Of a DNA stretch of 64,000 bases, positions 1 through 9,037 are shown piece after piece. Made by a program: the position numbers and the translations under genes. Positions within the stretch are counted from its first letter, which is position 1; each line of letters opens with the position of its first letter. A model generated the notes under the pieces. It saw only the letters and a list, made by a program, of their open reading frames with translations. It ran no database searches and was not told the origin of the DNA. The stretch is taken from positions 6,471,501-6,535,500 of the forward strand of contig NZ_CP125098.1 of assembly GCF_030020805.1 (NCBI RefSeq), read 5' to 3'. The stretch is from Paenibacillus sp. RC67. GTDB lineage: Bacteria > Bacillota > Bacilli > Paenibacillales > NBRC-103111.

Positions 1-659
1 CGAAGATGCTCGATATCGAAATGAATATCGCGGAACTGAAGCTCCTTTGCCGTACGGATTACGTTATCAAGCAAGTGGTCTTGAACAACAGCATCATTCA
101 ATACAACTTCCCCCAGCTCTGCGCTGAACTGCCCCTTTTCTAGATTCGTTACAGCCATCATTAGCGTAACCCCTTGTTGAGCGGCAATGGTAGCAAAGTC
201 GTTGAGAGGAGGCGCTTTTAACGTACCGTCCCTCAATATATGAAAGCTGAAGGGTGCCAAATATGTAAGATGTGGTGCAGCTTTCTTAGCAGCCTCATGA
301 AGTGCCGGGGACACATGCTCTCCTCTTGGCTCCACATAGGCATTGATCTCCGCATTCCGTCGCGGCCTTGGAGGAATATAGAGCCGTCTGCCAGCTTGCA
401 GAGGTGTATTCCAATCCAAATGATTCGCCTGCACTATCGCCATCTCCGATAAGCCCACCTTGACGGCTATCGACTGAAGACTATCCCCCGGCTGTACCCA
501 ATAATACATTCCCGCGATAGGAATAACCAATGCTTGCCCTACGACCAAATTCCCTGGAGCCGATAGCTCGTTAGCTTCGATAATCGATTCAACAGTAACG
601 CCATATGAATGGGAGATGACATAAAGCGATTGCCCGGACTGCACGACATGAATTTGCAT
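1..659 (-). CDS. LysM spore peptidoglycan hydrolase, SleL/YaaH-like (GH18), 5' part
   Basis: Reading leftward from ATG at 659, two LysM repeats are visible: residues 2-46 (starts HVVQSGQSLYVIS) and about 48-94 (starts YWVQPGDSLQSIA), each ending in a VIP/YIPP-type strand. A GH18 TIM-barrel follows and reaches the family acidic motif (FRDIHFDIE) just before the window edge, so the C-terminal half is missing. SleL/YaaH proteins are N-acetylglucosaminidases that cut cortex muropeptides during spore germination, with LysM domains anchoring them to peptidoglycan. The start is supported by GGAGG 7-8 bases upstream. It is divergent from the LD-carboxypeptidase gene, another peptidoglycan enzyme. The gene is absent from longer-ORF views because it runs off the edge. 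Family assignment is firm; exact substrate is inferred. Confidence 0.85.
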   Translation of the reverse strand, partial: MQIHVVQSGQSLYVISHSYGVTVESIIEANELSAPGNLVVGQALVIPIAGMYYWVQPGDSLQSIAVKVGLSEMAIVQANHLDWNTPLQAGRRLYIPPRPRRNAEINAYVEPRGEHVSPALHEAAKKAAPHLTYLAPFSFHILRDGTLKAPPLNDFATIAAQQGVTLMMAVTNLEKGQFSAELGEVVLNDAVVQDHLLDNVIRTAKELQFRDIHFDIEHL

Positions 660-859
660 AGAGCCTCCATTCTCAACCCGTATGAGGTGTCCGGGCTGCA
701 GGATAACCGTTTATTTGCTGTTAATTCCATTGTATTTCCGTATATGGTTAATGATGCTCCATAACACTATTAATTCACGATAAAGCAGCATAGATATTGT
801 AACAGTGAGAAATAGAAAAGGATCCGGATTCAAGATGTCTACTAAAGGAGGTTTTTCGA
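660..859. promoter_or_regulatory. Divergent intergenic region
   Basis: This 200-base spacer must hold the promoters of the leftward LysM hydrolase and the rightward LD-carboxypeptidase. A strong Shine-Dalgarno (AAAGGAGG, near 845) precedes the rightward start. CATA-type hexamers that could suit a sporulation sigma factor occur on both strands, but no complete -35/-10 pair could be assigned. Confidence 0.3.
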
Positions 860-1786
860 ATGGCTATAAAACCGCCTCTGTTGCAGCCTGGGGATACGAT
901 AGGAGTTGTAAGTCTTGGAAGCCCGCTTCCTGCCTCCGAAATTGACAGTGCGGTAGCAATATTAAAAAATATGGGGTTTCAGGTTATTCTCGGCAACTAT
1001 GTTTATGCAGATAGCGGATTTCTATCGGGAACAGACGAACAGCGGGCATACGATTTGATGAATATGTTCATCAACCCCCAGGTGCGACTGATTTTACCTA
1101 CAAGAGGCGGGGTTGGAATTGCAGGAATATTGCCTTATCTGGACTATCGTACCATTTCTCTGAATCCGAAAATTGTGTCCGGCTACAGCGACGTCACCGT
1201 GCTGTTGAACACACTGTATCAGTTCAGCGATCTAATGACGTTCTCCAGTTTAATGCTGATCAATTTTCGCATGGACACGCCACCTTACAATTTCAATCAA
1301 TTTTTCGGATTGATCTCATCCACTACCTATCCCAAGCTGATTCAAAATCCTCCTGGCATTCCCTTGATCCCTAAAGTGCCGGGCAACGTAACAGGACGTA
1401 TCGTAGGCGGAAATCTGACTTCTCTTGTAGACACTCTCGGAACTCCCCACGAGATCGATACCCGTGGCTGCATCTTGTTTCTCGAGGAAACGCACGAACA
1501 GATTAATCGGGTGTACCGAATGATCAATCATCTGAAGCTGGCTGGCAAATTCGCCGACTGTGTCGGCATTGTTATGGGGGAATGCACCAACTGCGTGACA
1601 TCCTACGGCAAAACTTATGACGACCTCATCAACGAGGTCATGGTCCCACTCGGCAAGCCCCTGATCACCAACCTTTCCTCGGCTCATGGCATCTACAAAG
1701 CTGCCGTACCGATTGGAGCCAGGGTCAATCTCAACACGATCACTGCATCTTTGACCATTTTGGAGCCTACAGTAAGCGCCCGCTAG
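860..1786 (+). CDS. LD-carboxypeptidase (peptidase S66, LdcA/MccF family)
   Basis: A 308-residue cytoplasmic protein matching the full family length. Family signatures appear in order: RGGVG near residue 82, the nucleophile motif GYSD (Ser110), the FLEE segment (Glu209/210) and the C-terminal SSAHG (His276), which fits the known Ser-Glu-His triad of S66 enzymes. LdcA members remove the terminal D-Ala from muropeptide tetrapeptides during cell-wall recycling; MccF members instead cleave microcin C-like peptide conjugates, and the sequence alone does not separate the two. AAAGGAGG lies 9 bases before the ATG. It is divergent from a spore cortex hydrolase, so a role in wall or cortex turnover is the more likely reading. 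A hairpin follows the stop. Confidence 0.85.
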   Translation: MAIKPPLLQPGDTIGVVSLGSPLPASEIDSAVAILKNMGFQVILGNYVYADSGFLSGTDEQRAYDLMNMFINPQVRLILPTRGGVGIAGILPYLDYRTISLNPKIVSGYSDVTVLLNTLYQFSDLMTFSSLMLINFRMDTPPYNFNQFFGLISSTTYPKLIQNPPGIPLIPKVPGNVTGRIVGGNLTSLVDTLGTPHEIDTRGCILFLEETHEQINRVYRMINHLKLAGKFADCVGIVMGECTNCVTSYGKTYDDLINEVMVPLGKPLITNLSSAHGIYKAAVPIGARVNLNTITASLTILEPTVSAR

Positions 1787-1808
1787 GCATATTGTCACTT
1801 CCATTGGC

Positions 1809-1850
1809 AACCGGCTTTGCCCGCATCTTTGACGACGAGGCCGGTTATTT
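1809..1850 (+). terminator. Putative terminator after LD-carboxypeptidase
   Basis: Arms AACCGGC (1809-1815) and GCCGGTT (1840-1846) enclose a 24-base loop and are followed by ATTTTGT. The stem is short for its loop, so efficiency is uncertain. Confidence 0.4.
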
Positions 1851-1988
1851 TGTATGTTCTCTTATCCATAAACAGGAAGGTACTATATAAAGTTAGTACT
1901 CTTCTTTTGTGTGAGCTGCGTATACAATACAAATATAGCTTAGCACCAGGTATTAAGAGCCAGTCCAACAAAAGAGGAGTCGATTCCG

Positions 1989-4172
1989 ATGCCTATCCTT
2001 ATCGCAATCCTGAAAATGATATTCCGCCTATGCTTTAAATTCAAAATTTCCGGTCTGCACAAGCTGGACTTTAGCCAACACACTATCTTGATGCCGAACC
2101 ATGTATCGCTCTTGGACGCCATCCTGCTAGCAGCTTACCTTCCGGAAGAAGCCGCGTTCGTCGTGAATACCAAAATCGCTCAACGATTCCGGCTTGCCCT
2201 CAAGCTGCGCAAGCATATTACCGTAGATCCGTTAAACCCCTACTCCGTAAGGACTATGGTTAAAACCGTACAAAGCGGCGTACCGCTCGTCCTATTCCCT
2301 GAAGGACGCATTACAACGACGAGCGGATTGATGAAAATATATACCGGTATCGCCTATATAGCACTGAAAACCGGAGCCCAGCTCGTTCCCATCGCAATCA
2401 ACGGCGCAGAGCGCTCCAAGCTCTCCTACATTGGACGTAAAATAAAAACCGTCTGGTTCCCGGTTATCGATATACAAATCGGCGATGCCTTCGTTATCGA
2501 GGCTCAGCCGAACCTGACTATGAAACGTCAGAAGGAGCAGGCAGCCTACACGATCCTGTTAGCTCTGCAAGAACAGCTGCTGCAAAGCAGATTGAAGCCG
2601 CAGGTCAACCTGTTCGACGAGCTGCTCCACCAAGCCTCCCTTCACGGGAAGCGTAGCGTTATCTGCGAGGATCTCTCGCAGCGTATGACTTACGGTAAGC
2701 TGATAACAGCTTCCCACATTTTCGCTCACAAGCTCCATCCGCTGCTGAAGGAACAGCAAACGGTCGGGGTGCTGCTTCCAAACTCAATCGGTCATGCGAT
2801 TGCTTTGTTCGCTCTATTTCGTCTAGGAATCACTCCGGCTATGATGAATTTCTCCTCCGGGCAGCAAAGTCTTCTCGATGCATGTGAAACTGCGGGATTA
2901 CAGACTATTGTCACTTCCCGTCAATTTATCGCAGCTGCGAAGCTGGAACAAACAACCGCAGCCTTGGCCGATAAATGCCGCCTCATCTATCTGGAGGATG
3001 TCAAAGCATCCGTGGGCTGGAGCGATAAACTTGCAGGCCTGTTGGATCAATTAACAGGCAAGAAGGCGGCTCCAGGAAGCCGCGATGTGATCTTGTTCAC
3101 CTCCGGCAGCGAGAGCAAGCCAAAGGGTGTCGTACTAGGGCACGAGCAGTTGTACGCCAACATACAGCAGGCCAAAACCGTATTCGATTTCAACTCATCC
3201 GATATTTTGTTCAATGCGCTGCCGATGTTTCACAGCTTCGGACTCACCGTAGGGACGCTGCTGCCGCTTCTTACAGGCGTGCCCGTGATTTTGTATCCAA
3301 GCCCCTTGCATTACCGGGCTATCCCTGAAATCGTGTATGACCGGAATGCAACCATCCTGTTCGGGACATCCACTTTCTTGGCCGGGTATGGCAGGGCTGC
3401 GCATCCTTATGATTTTCATTCGGTCCGTTACGTCGTTGCCGGAGCGGAGAAGCTCAAGGATGAGGTAAGAGAACTGTGGAGCCGCAAATTCGGCATTCGG
3501 ATATTGGAAGGCTACGGGACGACGGAAGCCGCTCCGGTCATTTCTATCAATTCTCCCCTTGCTTCGAAGCTGGGTACGGTTGGCCGAATACTTCCGGGCT
3601 TACGATACAAAGTCGAGCCCGTTGCCGGAATCGAATCCGGAGGGAGTCTCCTTATTCAAGGACCAAACGTGATGAAAGGGTATCTGATTCACGGCAAAGG
3701 CTTCGTCCCGTGCCCTGAGTGGTACGACTGCGGAGATATCGTCGAGCTGGATGCACAAGGCTTTATGACGATTCAGGCACGTTTGAAGCGGTTCGCCAAA
3801 ATCGGCGGAGAGATGATCTCTCTCCAGCTTGTCGAAGAGATAGCTGCAGCCTGCTTTGCAGATCCAACGTTGTCTCTGGCTGCAGTCAGCGCGGCGGACG
3901 TCCGCAAGGGTGAACGGATTGTACTTTATGTGACAAAGCCGGGCTACCATCTTCAGGAACTCAAGTCCTGCATGGCAGCCAAGGGCTATACACCGCTGCT
4001 GCTCCCGTCCCGTTTGGAAACGATTGATAAGCTTCCGCTGCTTGGCAGTGGTAAAACCGACTATGTAGCGCTTAAAAAATATACGGATTCTGCGATTCCA
4101 AAAGGAGCGGAACACAATGAACCCCATCCATCCGACAATTCAGGCGTCCACAACCAAACCAACCATGCATAA
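1989..4172 (+). CDS. aas: Bifunctional lysophospholipid acyltransferase / acyl-ACP (acyl-CoA) synthetase, Aas-like
   Basis: This 727-residue protein fuses two enzymes. Residues about 1-190 are a PlsC-type 1-acyl acyltransferase with the HX4D box (His38, Asp43) and FPEGR (103-107). Residues about 210-700 are an AMP-forming ligase with the P-loop FTSGSESKPKG near 367 and GYGTTEAAP near 507. The order and size match E. coli Aas, which re-acylates lysophosphatidylethanolamine at the inner membrane using fatty acid activated on acyl carrier protein. Start: GAGG about 9 bases upstream. The downstream lplT-like gene overlaps its 3' end by 56 bases, so the two are surely cotranscribed. The acyl-donor preference (ACP or CoA) cannot be told from sequence. 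Confidence 0.88.
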   Translation: MPILIAILKMIFRLCFKFKISGLHKLDFSQHTILMPNHVSLLDAILLAAYLPEEAAFVVNTKIAQRFRLALKLRKHITVDPLNPYSVRTMVKTVQSGVPLVLFPEGRITTTSGLMKIYTGIAYIALKTGAQLVPIAINGAERSKLSYIGRKIKTVWFPVIDIQIGDAFVIEAQPNLTMKRQKEQAAYTILLALQEQLLQSRLKPQVNLFDELLHQASLHGKRSVICEDLSQRMTYGKLITASHIFAHKLHPLLKEQQTVGVLLPNSIGHAIALFALFRLGITPAMMNFSSGQQSLLDACETAGLQTIVTSRQFIAAAKLEQTTAALADKCRLIYLEDVKASVGWSDKLAGLLDQLTGKKAAPGSRDVILFTSGSESKPKGVVLGHEQLYANIQQAKTVFDFNSSDILFNALPMFHSFGLTVGTLLPLLTGVPVILYPSPLHYRAIPEIVYDRNATILFGTSTFLAGYGRAAHPYDFHSVRYVVAGAEKLKDEVRELWSRKFGIRILEGYGTTEAAPVISINSPLASKLGTVGRILPGLRYKVEPVAGIESGGSLLIQGPNVMKGYLIHGKGFVPCPEWYDCGDIVELDAQGFMTIQARLKRFAKIGGEMISLQLVEEIAAACFADPTLSLAAVSAADVRKGERIVLYVTKPGYHLQELKSCMAAKGYTPLLLPSRLETIDKLPLLGSGKTDYVALKKYTDSAIPKGAEHNEPHPSDNSGVHNQTNHA

Positions 4173-5355
4173 AGCGCTGAACGCGCTGTATGTAACGCAA
4201 TTCTTATCCGCTTTCGCTGACAATATGTCTCTATTGGTCATTTCAGGATTACTGACACGGAACGGCTTTTCCGCCGAATCGTTGGCTCTGGTAAGCATGG
4301 CCTTCTTTCTTCCCTACATCTTGCTGGCGCCTTTCGTAGGCCCTTTCGCTGATAAGTATCCCAAAGCCTTGGTGCTGGTGGCAGGAAACGCCCTCAAATT
4401 ACTTGGAATTGCCTTGCTCCTTATCGTAGATTCCTCCAGCATCGTGATGCTCATGCTATGTTATTTTACAGTAGGCATCGGCGCTGTCGTCTATTCCCCT
4501 GCCAAATACGGCATACTTCCGGAGCTGACGGCTAACGAACAGGAGCTGTTTAAAGCCAATTCCCGCATCGAGGCCTATACCATTCTCGCCATTCTTACTG
4601 GTATCGGCGGCGGCGGCTCTATCGTTGCTTCAGTCTCTCCGTTATGGTCATCGCTTATCTGCGCTACCTTATATGCCGTATCGCTCTGTATGACCTTTCG
4701 GATTCCTAGAATGCATGGTGATCGATCGATCCGATATACTCAAGAAGCTTTACAATTTTTCAACAGTGCTTCTCAATTGTTCCGCAATCCGGTGACGCAA
4801 TTTTCCCTAGTAGGTACAGGCGCCTTCTGGATGAGCTCCGCCGTTCTGCGGACAGCCGTCCTGGCCTGGATTCCAGCATCACTCGGCTTTCGTTCCGATG
4901 ATGTTCAAGTATCCTTAATCCTGGCCACAACTTCGATAGGTATTATTGCCGGGGCCTTCTTTGCTCCTAAGCTGGTACAGCTCAAGCAATTTTTCAAGTC
5001 TGTTCATTTCGGCTATATCATGGCTTCGCTGATCTTCTTGTTCCCATGGATTCACAGTACTCCAATCGCTATTATTCTGCTTCTAGCTGTCGGCAGCATG
5101 GGAGGTATCTTCATCGTTCCCATGAACACAGTGCTGCAGGAAGAAGGTCTGCGTATAACAGGGGCCGGTAAAACAATCGCCGTTCAAAACCTGATTGAAA
5201 ACAGCTTGATGCTCGCAGGCTCAGGGCTTTATTACGCAGCCGTTGATAGAGGAATATCGATTTCCGGGGCAATAGCATTCCAAGGCGGCATCCTTCTTCT
5301 CTTCCTTGTATTTCTAAGCTTTAAAATCAGTAAACTGAAAGCACAACAGAGCTGA
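4117..5355 (+). CDS. lplT: Lysophospholipid transporter LplT-like (MFS)
   Basis: A 412-residue major facilitator with about 12 hydrophobic segments. The N-terminus carries QFLSAFADN, matching the E. coli LplT QFLSAFGDN region, and the gene is paired with aas, as lplT is in enterobacteria. Known LplT flips lysophospholipids across the cytoplasmic membrane to Aas. Start choice: ATG 4117 has AAAAGGAG at good spacing; ATG 4165 (protein MHKALNALYV) would overlap aas by only 8 bases and also fits homologues, so the first 16 residues are uncertain. Gene order here is aas then lplT, the reverse of E. coli. A terminator hairpin follows. Confidence 0.85.
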   Translation: MNPIHPTIQASTTKPTMHKALNALYVTQFLSAFADNMSLLVISGLLTRNGFSAESLALVSMAFFLPYILLAPFVGPFADKYPKALVLVAGNALKLLGIALLLIVDSSSIVMLMLCYFTVGIGAVVYSPAKYGILPELTANEQELFKANSRIEAYTILAILTGIGGGGSIVASVSPLWSSLICATLYAVSLCMTFRIPRMHGDRSIRYTQEALQFFNSASQLFRNPVTQFSLVGTGAFWMSSAVLRTAVLAWIPASLGFRSDDVQVSLILATTSIGIIAGAFFAPKLVQLKQFFKSVHFGYIMASLIFLFPWIHSTPIAIILLLAVGSMGGIFIVPMNTVLQEEGLRITGAGKTIAVQNLIENSLMLAGSGLYYAAVDRGISISGAIAFQGGILLLFLVFLSFKISKLKAQQS

Positions 5356-5375
5356 ATGCATCATCCTATAATTGG

Positions 5376-5404
5376 ACCTTCGCTTATAAGCGGAGGTTTT
5401 TTTG
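5376..5404 (+). terminator. Rho-independent terminator after lplT
   Basis: ACCTTCGCTT and AAGCGGAGGT form a 10-bp stem (one mismatch) with a 2-base loop, followed by seven T. It ends the aas-lplT unit just before the copper promoter. Confidence 0.85.
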
Positions 5405-5431
5405 CTTTTGGAAATATTTTCGTCACGCCCA

Positions 5432-5461
5432 TTGACATACCCCATGGGGGTATATTATAGT
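5432..5461 (+). promoter_or_regulatory. copZ promoter with CsoR-type operator
   Basis: TTGACA (5432-5437) and TATAGT (5456-5461) are separated by 18 bases. The spacer holds TACCCC-ATG-GGGGTA (5438-5452), a perfect 6-3-6 inverted repeat of the kind bound by the copper-sensing repressor CsoR upstream of copZA in Bacillus. Position between -35 and -10 implies repression by occlusion, relieved by Cu(I). No csoR gene is in the window, so the repressor would act from elsewhere. Confidence 0.85.
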
Positions 5462-5523
5462 GGAAGTATCAAAACAACAAGTTCACTTCAAAATTAATAA
5501 ATAACCTGTCGAAGGAGAAGATA

Positions 5524-5727
5524 ATGATGAAACATATGACATTGAACGTAGCGGGGATGTCTTGCGGACACTGTGTCCAATCGATTGAAGGAGCATTGAA
5601 GAAACTTGGAGCACAAGGCAGTGTAGATCTGGGTGCCAAATCGGTATCAATTGAATATGATGAAACCATCCTATCCTTGGATTCCATCAAGAACGCGATT
5701 GAAGATCAAGGTTACGAGATTAAATAA
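5524..5727 (+). CDS. copZ: Copper chaperone CopZ
   Basis: A 67-residue single heavy-metal-associated (HMA) domain with the Cu(I) site GMSCGHC at residues 11-17. It carries cytosolic Cu(I) and hands it to the efflux ATPase CopA, encoded 75 bases downstream. Two tandem ATG codons occur (5524, 5527); AAGGAG sits 7 bases before the first. Transcribed from a promoter with a CsoR-type operator. A second operator-like site lies between copZ and copA. Confidence 0.95.
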   Translation: MMKHMTLNVAGMSCGHCVQSIEGALKKLGAQGSVDLGAKSVSIEYDETILSLDSIKNAIEDQGYEIK

Positions 5728-5766
5728 TACGTATTGGAGCATCACCTATTTTTTTTCACACAAATA

Positions 5767-5781
5767 TACCCCATATAGGTA
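5767..5781 (+). promoter_or_regulatory. CsoR-type operator upstream of copA
   Basis: TACCCC-ATA-TAGGTA is a one-mismatch version of the 6-3-6 repeat seen before copZ, 21 bases before the copA start. It suggests copA can also be controlled separately. No clear -35 was found. Confidence 0.65.
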
Positions 5782-5802
5782 TATACAAAGGAGTTGTACC
5801 CC

Positions 5803-8223
5803 ATGCTAGAACAAGAGCAGCATCAATCCACCCTCCAAATATCGGGAATGACTTGTGCCGCCTGTGCCAACCGGATTGAAAAAGGGTTGAAGAAAATGGA
5901 CGGCGTGGCTGAAGCTAATGTCAATTTTGCTCTGGAGAGAGCTTCCGTTACTTTTGATCCTAACAAAGTAAGCCTCGACAGTCTTGAACAAAAGATTCAG
6001 GCCCTTGGCTACGATACGATAAAAGAAAAAGTAGATTTCGAATTAAGCGGAATGACCTGCGCGGCATGCGCGGCGAAAATCGAAAAGGTGCTGAACAAGC
6101 TCCCAGGCGTCAGCTCAGCAACTGTTAACTTTGCTCTCGAAACCGCTCATGTAGAATATTCGGCAGCTGAAGTTACCGTTGATGATATGATCAATCGAGT
6201 TAAAAAGATCGGCTATGAAGCTCGTGTGAAGCAGGACGGTACCCCAGATATTGACCATAAGCACAAAGAAATTGCCGCCCAGAAGCGAAAGATGTGGATT
6301 TCGGCGATATTATCACTTCCATTGCTGTGGGCTATGGTCAGCCACTTCTCGTTTACTTCCTGGATCTACTTGCCTGATTTCCTCATGAACCCATGGGTTC
6401 AGCTAGTATTAGCGACTCCGGTTCAATTTATTATTGGCAGTCAGTTCTATGTCGGTGCCTTCAAAGCACTGCGCAATAAAAGCGCAAATATGGACGTTCT
6501 TGTTGCGCTGGGAACCTCGGCAGCTTACTTTTACAGTCTTTATCTCACTATCCAGTGGGCTCTTGGAACGAACGGCCATCACGCACCGGAAATGTACTAC
6601 GAAACAAGCGCAATTCTGATTACACTCATTTTGCTAGGCAAGTTATTCGAGATGCTGGCTAAAGGCCGTACTTCCGAAGCTATCAAAAAGCTTATGGGCC
6701 TGCAAGCCAAAACTGCGTTAGTCATTCGGGACGGTCAGGAGCTGAGCATCGCTGTTGAGGATGTTATCGTAGGCGATGTGGTTCTCGTTAAGCCGGGGGA
6801 GAAAATACCTGTCGACGGCGAGGTACTGGACGGAATTTCCGCTGTCGATGAATCAATGCTGACCGGCGAAAGCCTTCCTGTCGAGAAAAAAGCAGGCGAT
6901 GCCGTGATCGGAGCAACCGTGAATAAAAACGGGAGCCTGAAAGTAAAAGCAACCAAGGTCGGCAAAGAAACGGCGCTGGCACAAATCATAAAGGTCGTGG
7001 AGGACGCTCAAGGATCCAAAGCACCGATCCAGCGGATAGCAGACCGCATATCCGGCATTTTCGTCCCTATCGTCGTAGGCATCGCTCTAGTCGTCTTCCT
7101 GGTTTGGTACTTCGCGGTTGTACCCGGTGATTTTGCAAGTGCATTGGAAAAAGCCATTGCCGTCCTAGTTATTGCTTGCCCATGTGCTCTTGGCCTTGCT
7201 ACTCCGACTTCGATTATGGCCGGCTCTGGCCGCGCCGCTGAATTCGGCATCCTCTTCAAAGGCGGAGAGCATCTGGAATCGATGCACAAAGTTCAAACCA
7301 TTGTATTAGATAAAACCGGTACTGTAACTAAAGGCAAGCCAGCTTTGACCGATGTGCGCCTTCTGGATATGGATGAGCGTGAAGTGCTGCAGCTGTTAGG
7401 TTCTGCGGAGAAACCGTCAGAGCACCCGCTGGCGGAAGCCATCGTTGAAGGGATCCGTGAGAAAGGAATCGAGCTGGCCGAGCCGGAGCAGTTCGAAGCA
7501 ATTCCCGGCTACGGCATCCGTGCCGTTGTAACTGGCAAAGAGGTGCTGGTCGGTACCCGTAAGCTTATGGACCGTGAAAGCATGGATTATAGCCAACTGC
7601 ATGTCGAGATGGAGCAGCTTGAATCTGCAGGAAAAACCGCTATGCTGATCGCCATTAATGGGCAATTCGCTGGTTTGGTTGCCGTAGCTGACACGATCAA
7701 GGAAACATCGCGTGAAGCCATCATGCGGCTGCAGCAAATGGGCATCGAGGTCATCATGATTACCGGCGATAATGAACGGACAGCCCGCGCCATTGCCGAT
7801 CAGGTCGGCATCCATCGTGTTCTGGCGGAGGTCCTGCCCGAGGGCAAAGCGGACGAAGTCAAGAAGCTGCAAGCTGAAGGCAAGAAAGTCGCCATGGTGG
7901 GCGACGGCATCAACGACGCACCCGCTCTCGCTACGGCAGATGTTGGTCTGGCTATCGGTACCGGCACAGACATTGCAATGGAAGCCGCTGACGTTACGTT
8001 AATGCGCGGTGAACTAACCAGCATACCGGATGCGATTCTTATGAGCAATAAAACAATGGCTAATATAAAGCAGAACTTGTTCTGGGCACTGGCTTACAAT
8101 TCGCTCGGTATCCCCATCGCTGCCATAGGGTTGCTTGCTCCATGGGTAGCTGGCGCTGCAATGGCGCTCAGCTCCGTATCGGTTGTGCTCAATGCACTTC
8201 GCTTGCAGCGGGTTAAATTGTAA
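5803..8223 (+). CDS. copA: Cu(I)-exporting P1B-type ATPase CopA
   Basis: An 806-residue P-type ATPase. Two N-terminal HMA domains each carry GMTCAAC (around residues 14 and 84), then eight predicted membrane segments, the CPC metal-transport motif near 457, the phosphorylation site DKTGT near 502, and GDGIND near 699. It pumps Cu(I) out of the cytosol using ATP and takes copper from CopZ. Start: the open frame extends to TTG 5794, but AAAGGAG directly abuts that codon; ATG 5803 has proper spacing and gives MLEQEQ. The gene follows copZ and is preceded by an operator-like repeat. Confidence 0.95.
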   Translation: MLEQEQHQSTLQISGMTCAACANRIEKGLKKMDGVAEANVNFALERASVTFDPNKVSLDSLEQKIQALGYDTIKEKVDFELSGMTCAACAAKIEKVLNKLPGVSSATVNFALETAHVEYSAAEVTVDDMINRVKKIGYEARVKQDGTPDIDHKHKEIAAQKRKMWISAILSLPLLWAMVSHFSFTSWIYLPDFLMNPWVQLVLATPVQFIIGSQFYVGAFKALRNKSANMDVLVALGTSAAYFYSLYLTIQWALGTNGHHAPEMYYETSAILITLILLGKLFEMLAKGRTSEAIKKLMGLQAKTALVIRDGQELSIAVEDVIVGDVVLVKPGEKIPVDGEVLDGISAVDESMLTGESLPVEKKAGDAVIGATVNKNGSLKVKATKVGKETALAQIIKVVEDAQGSKAPIQRIADRISGIFVPIVVGIALVVFLVWYFAVVPGDFASALEKAIAVLVIACPCALGLATPTSIMAGSGRAAEFGILFKGGEHLESMHKVQTIVLDKTGTVTKGKPALTDVRLLDMDEREVLQLLGSAEKPSEHPLAEAIVEGIREKGIELAEPEQFEAIPGYGIRAVVTGKEVLVGTRKLMDRESMDYSQLHVEMEQLESAGKTAMLIAINGQFAGLVAVADTIKETSREAIMRLQQMGIEVIMITGDNERTARAIADQVGIHRVLAEVLPEGKADEVKKLQAEGKKVAMVGDGINDAPALATADVGLAIGTGTDIAMEAADVTLMRGELTSIPDAILMSNKTMANIKQNLFWALAYNSLGIPIAAIGLLAPWVAGAAMALSSVSVVLNALRLQRVKL

Positions 8224-8276
8224 GTGAACGAAGTATTCGGATACGCAATAACCCCAACGAAGCTTTAAACAACTCT

Positions 8277-8295
8277 GGTACCCCAGTGGGGTACC
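8277..8295 (+). promoter_or_regulatory. CsoR-type operator upstream of the reductase-like gene
   Basis: GGTACCCC-AGT-GGGGTACC is a perfect 8-3-8 inverted repeat, the strongest of three such sites in this region, 30 bases before the next start codon. It places the downstream gene, and perhaps the lipoprotein gene after it, in the copper regulon. Confidence 0.8.
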
Positions 8296-8325
8296 ATTCT
8301 ATTGAGACTCAAAGGAGGTATTCCT

Positions 8326-8940
8326 ATGACAACTCAAACCTTCGCCGTCACTCCCGGCTTTGAAGTAGGAGGAAGTCTTTTCAAGCCAGAACAGCTGGCC
8401 GTTCTGGGATCGATTGTCGGAAATGACGCCAAGATTGAGCTGACGACCTTCAAGCAGCTGTACCTGAAGATGGATGAAGCTCGTATTGATGAGGTACAGC
8501 AGCAGTTGAAGGAGCAGGGGCTCTTCATTTATCCTGCAGGCTTTTATACGAAAAGCCTTATCGCCTGTAATTTTTGCCGCGGAGCAGAGGAAGCGGGTTT
8601 AGATATAGCCAATGCACTGAATGAGGCTATTGCCGGCCTGCCTACTCCAAGCCCGCTCAAAATCGGTTACGCCGGGTGTGCTCTTGGCACGAGTGAACCG
8701 CTGCTGAAGGATATCGGTATCATTAAGATGAGGGATGCTTATGATATCTACGTCGGCGGTGAGCCCAAATCGACTAAAGCAACCGTTGGTGAGCTGTTCT
8801 TGTCCAATATCTCATCTGATCAGATGATTCCTGTCGTTCGTAAGCTTATAGAGTATTATCAGCAGAATGCCAAGAAAAAAGAAAAATTCTCCAAGTTCAT
8901 CCAACGCATAACTATAGATACGTTGCGAACCGCAATCTAA
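8326..8940 (+). CDS. Nitrite/sulfite reductase ferredoxin-like half-domain protein
   Basis: A 204-residue soluble protein. Residues about 10-70 resemble the ferredoxin-like half domain of nitrite/sulfite reductases, and 75-160 resemble part of the siroheme/4Fe-4S domain: ACNFCRG (Cys81, Cys84) and GYAGCALG (Cys118). Full reductases need four cysteines in CX5C and CX3C pairs, so only a reduced set of three remains here and catalysis as a complete siroheme enzyme is doubtful. The C-terminus is Lys-rich. Start ATG 8326 follows AAAGGAGG. A perfect CsoR-type operator lies just upstream, tying it to copper stress. Role unknown; an electron-transfer, siroheme-handling or metal-sensing job are all possible. 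Confidence 0.7.
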   Translation: MTTQTFAVTPGFEVGGSLFKPEQLAVLGSIVGNDAKIELTTFKQLYLKMDEARIDEVQQQLKEQGLFIYPAGFYTKSLIACNFCRGAEEAGLDIANALNEAIAGLPTPSPLKIGYAGCALGTSEPLLKDIGIIKMRDAYDIYVGGEPKSTKATVGELFLSNISSDQMIPVVRKLIEYYQQNAKKKEKFSKFIQRITIDTLRTAI

Positions 8941-8996
8941 GGAGGATTCCCTTCGTTGAGCTAAACTATATGATCGTGGACGATGAGGAAAAATAA
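8939..8996 (+). pseudogene. Possible remnant of a response-regulator 5' end
   Basis: After AAGGAGG (8939-8945), codons 8955-8996 read VELNYMIVDDEEK then stop. LNYMIVDDE is the usual first strand and acidic pocket of two-component receiver domains of the YesN type. The first codon is GTT, not a start, and nothing of the rest of such a gene follows. It may be a vestige left by deletion, or chance. Confidence 0.3.
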
Positions 8997-9037
8997 GAAG
9001 CAAGTTTTGCTTCGCAAAATTCTCAGGAGGAACCTAA

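Noticed and set aside
1316..1810. 164-codon minus-strand frame opposite the LD-carboxypeptidase
   Set aside because: Antisense shadow of a well-supported gene.
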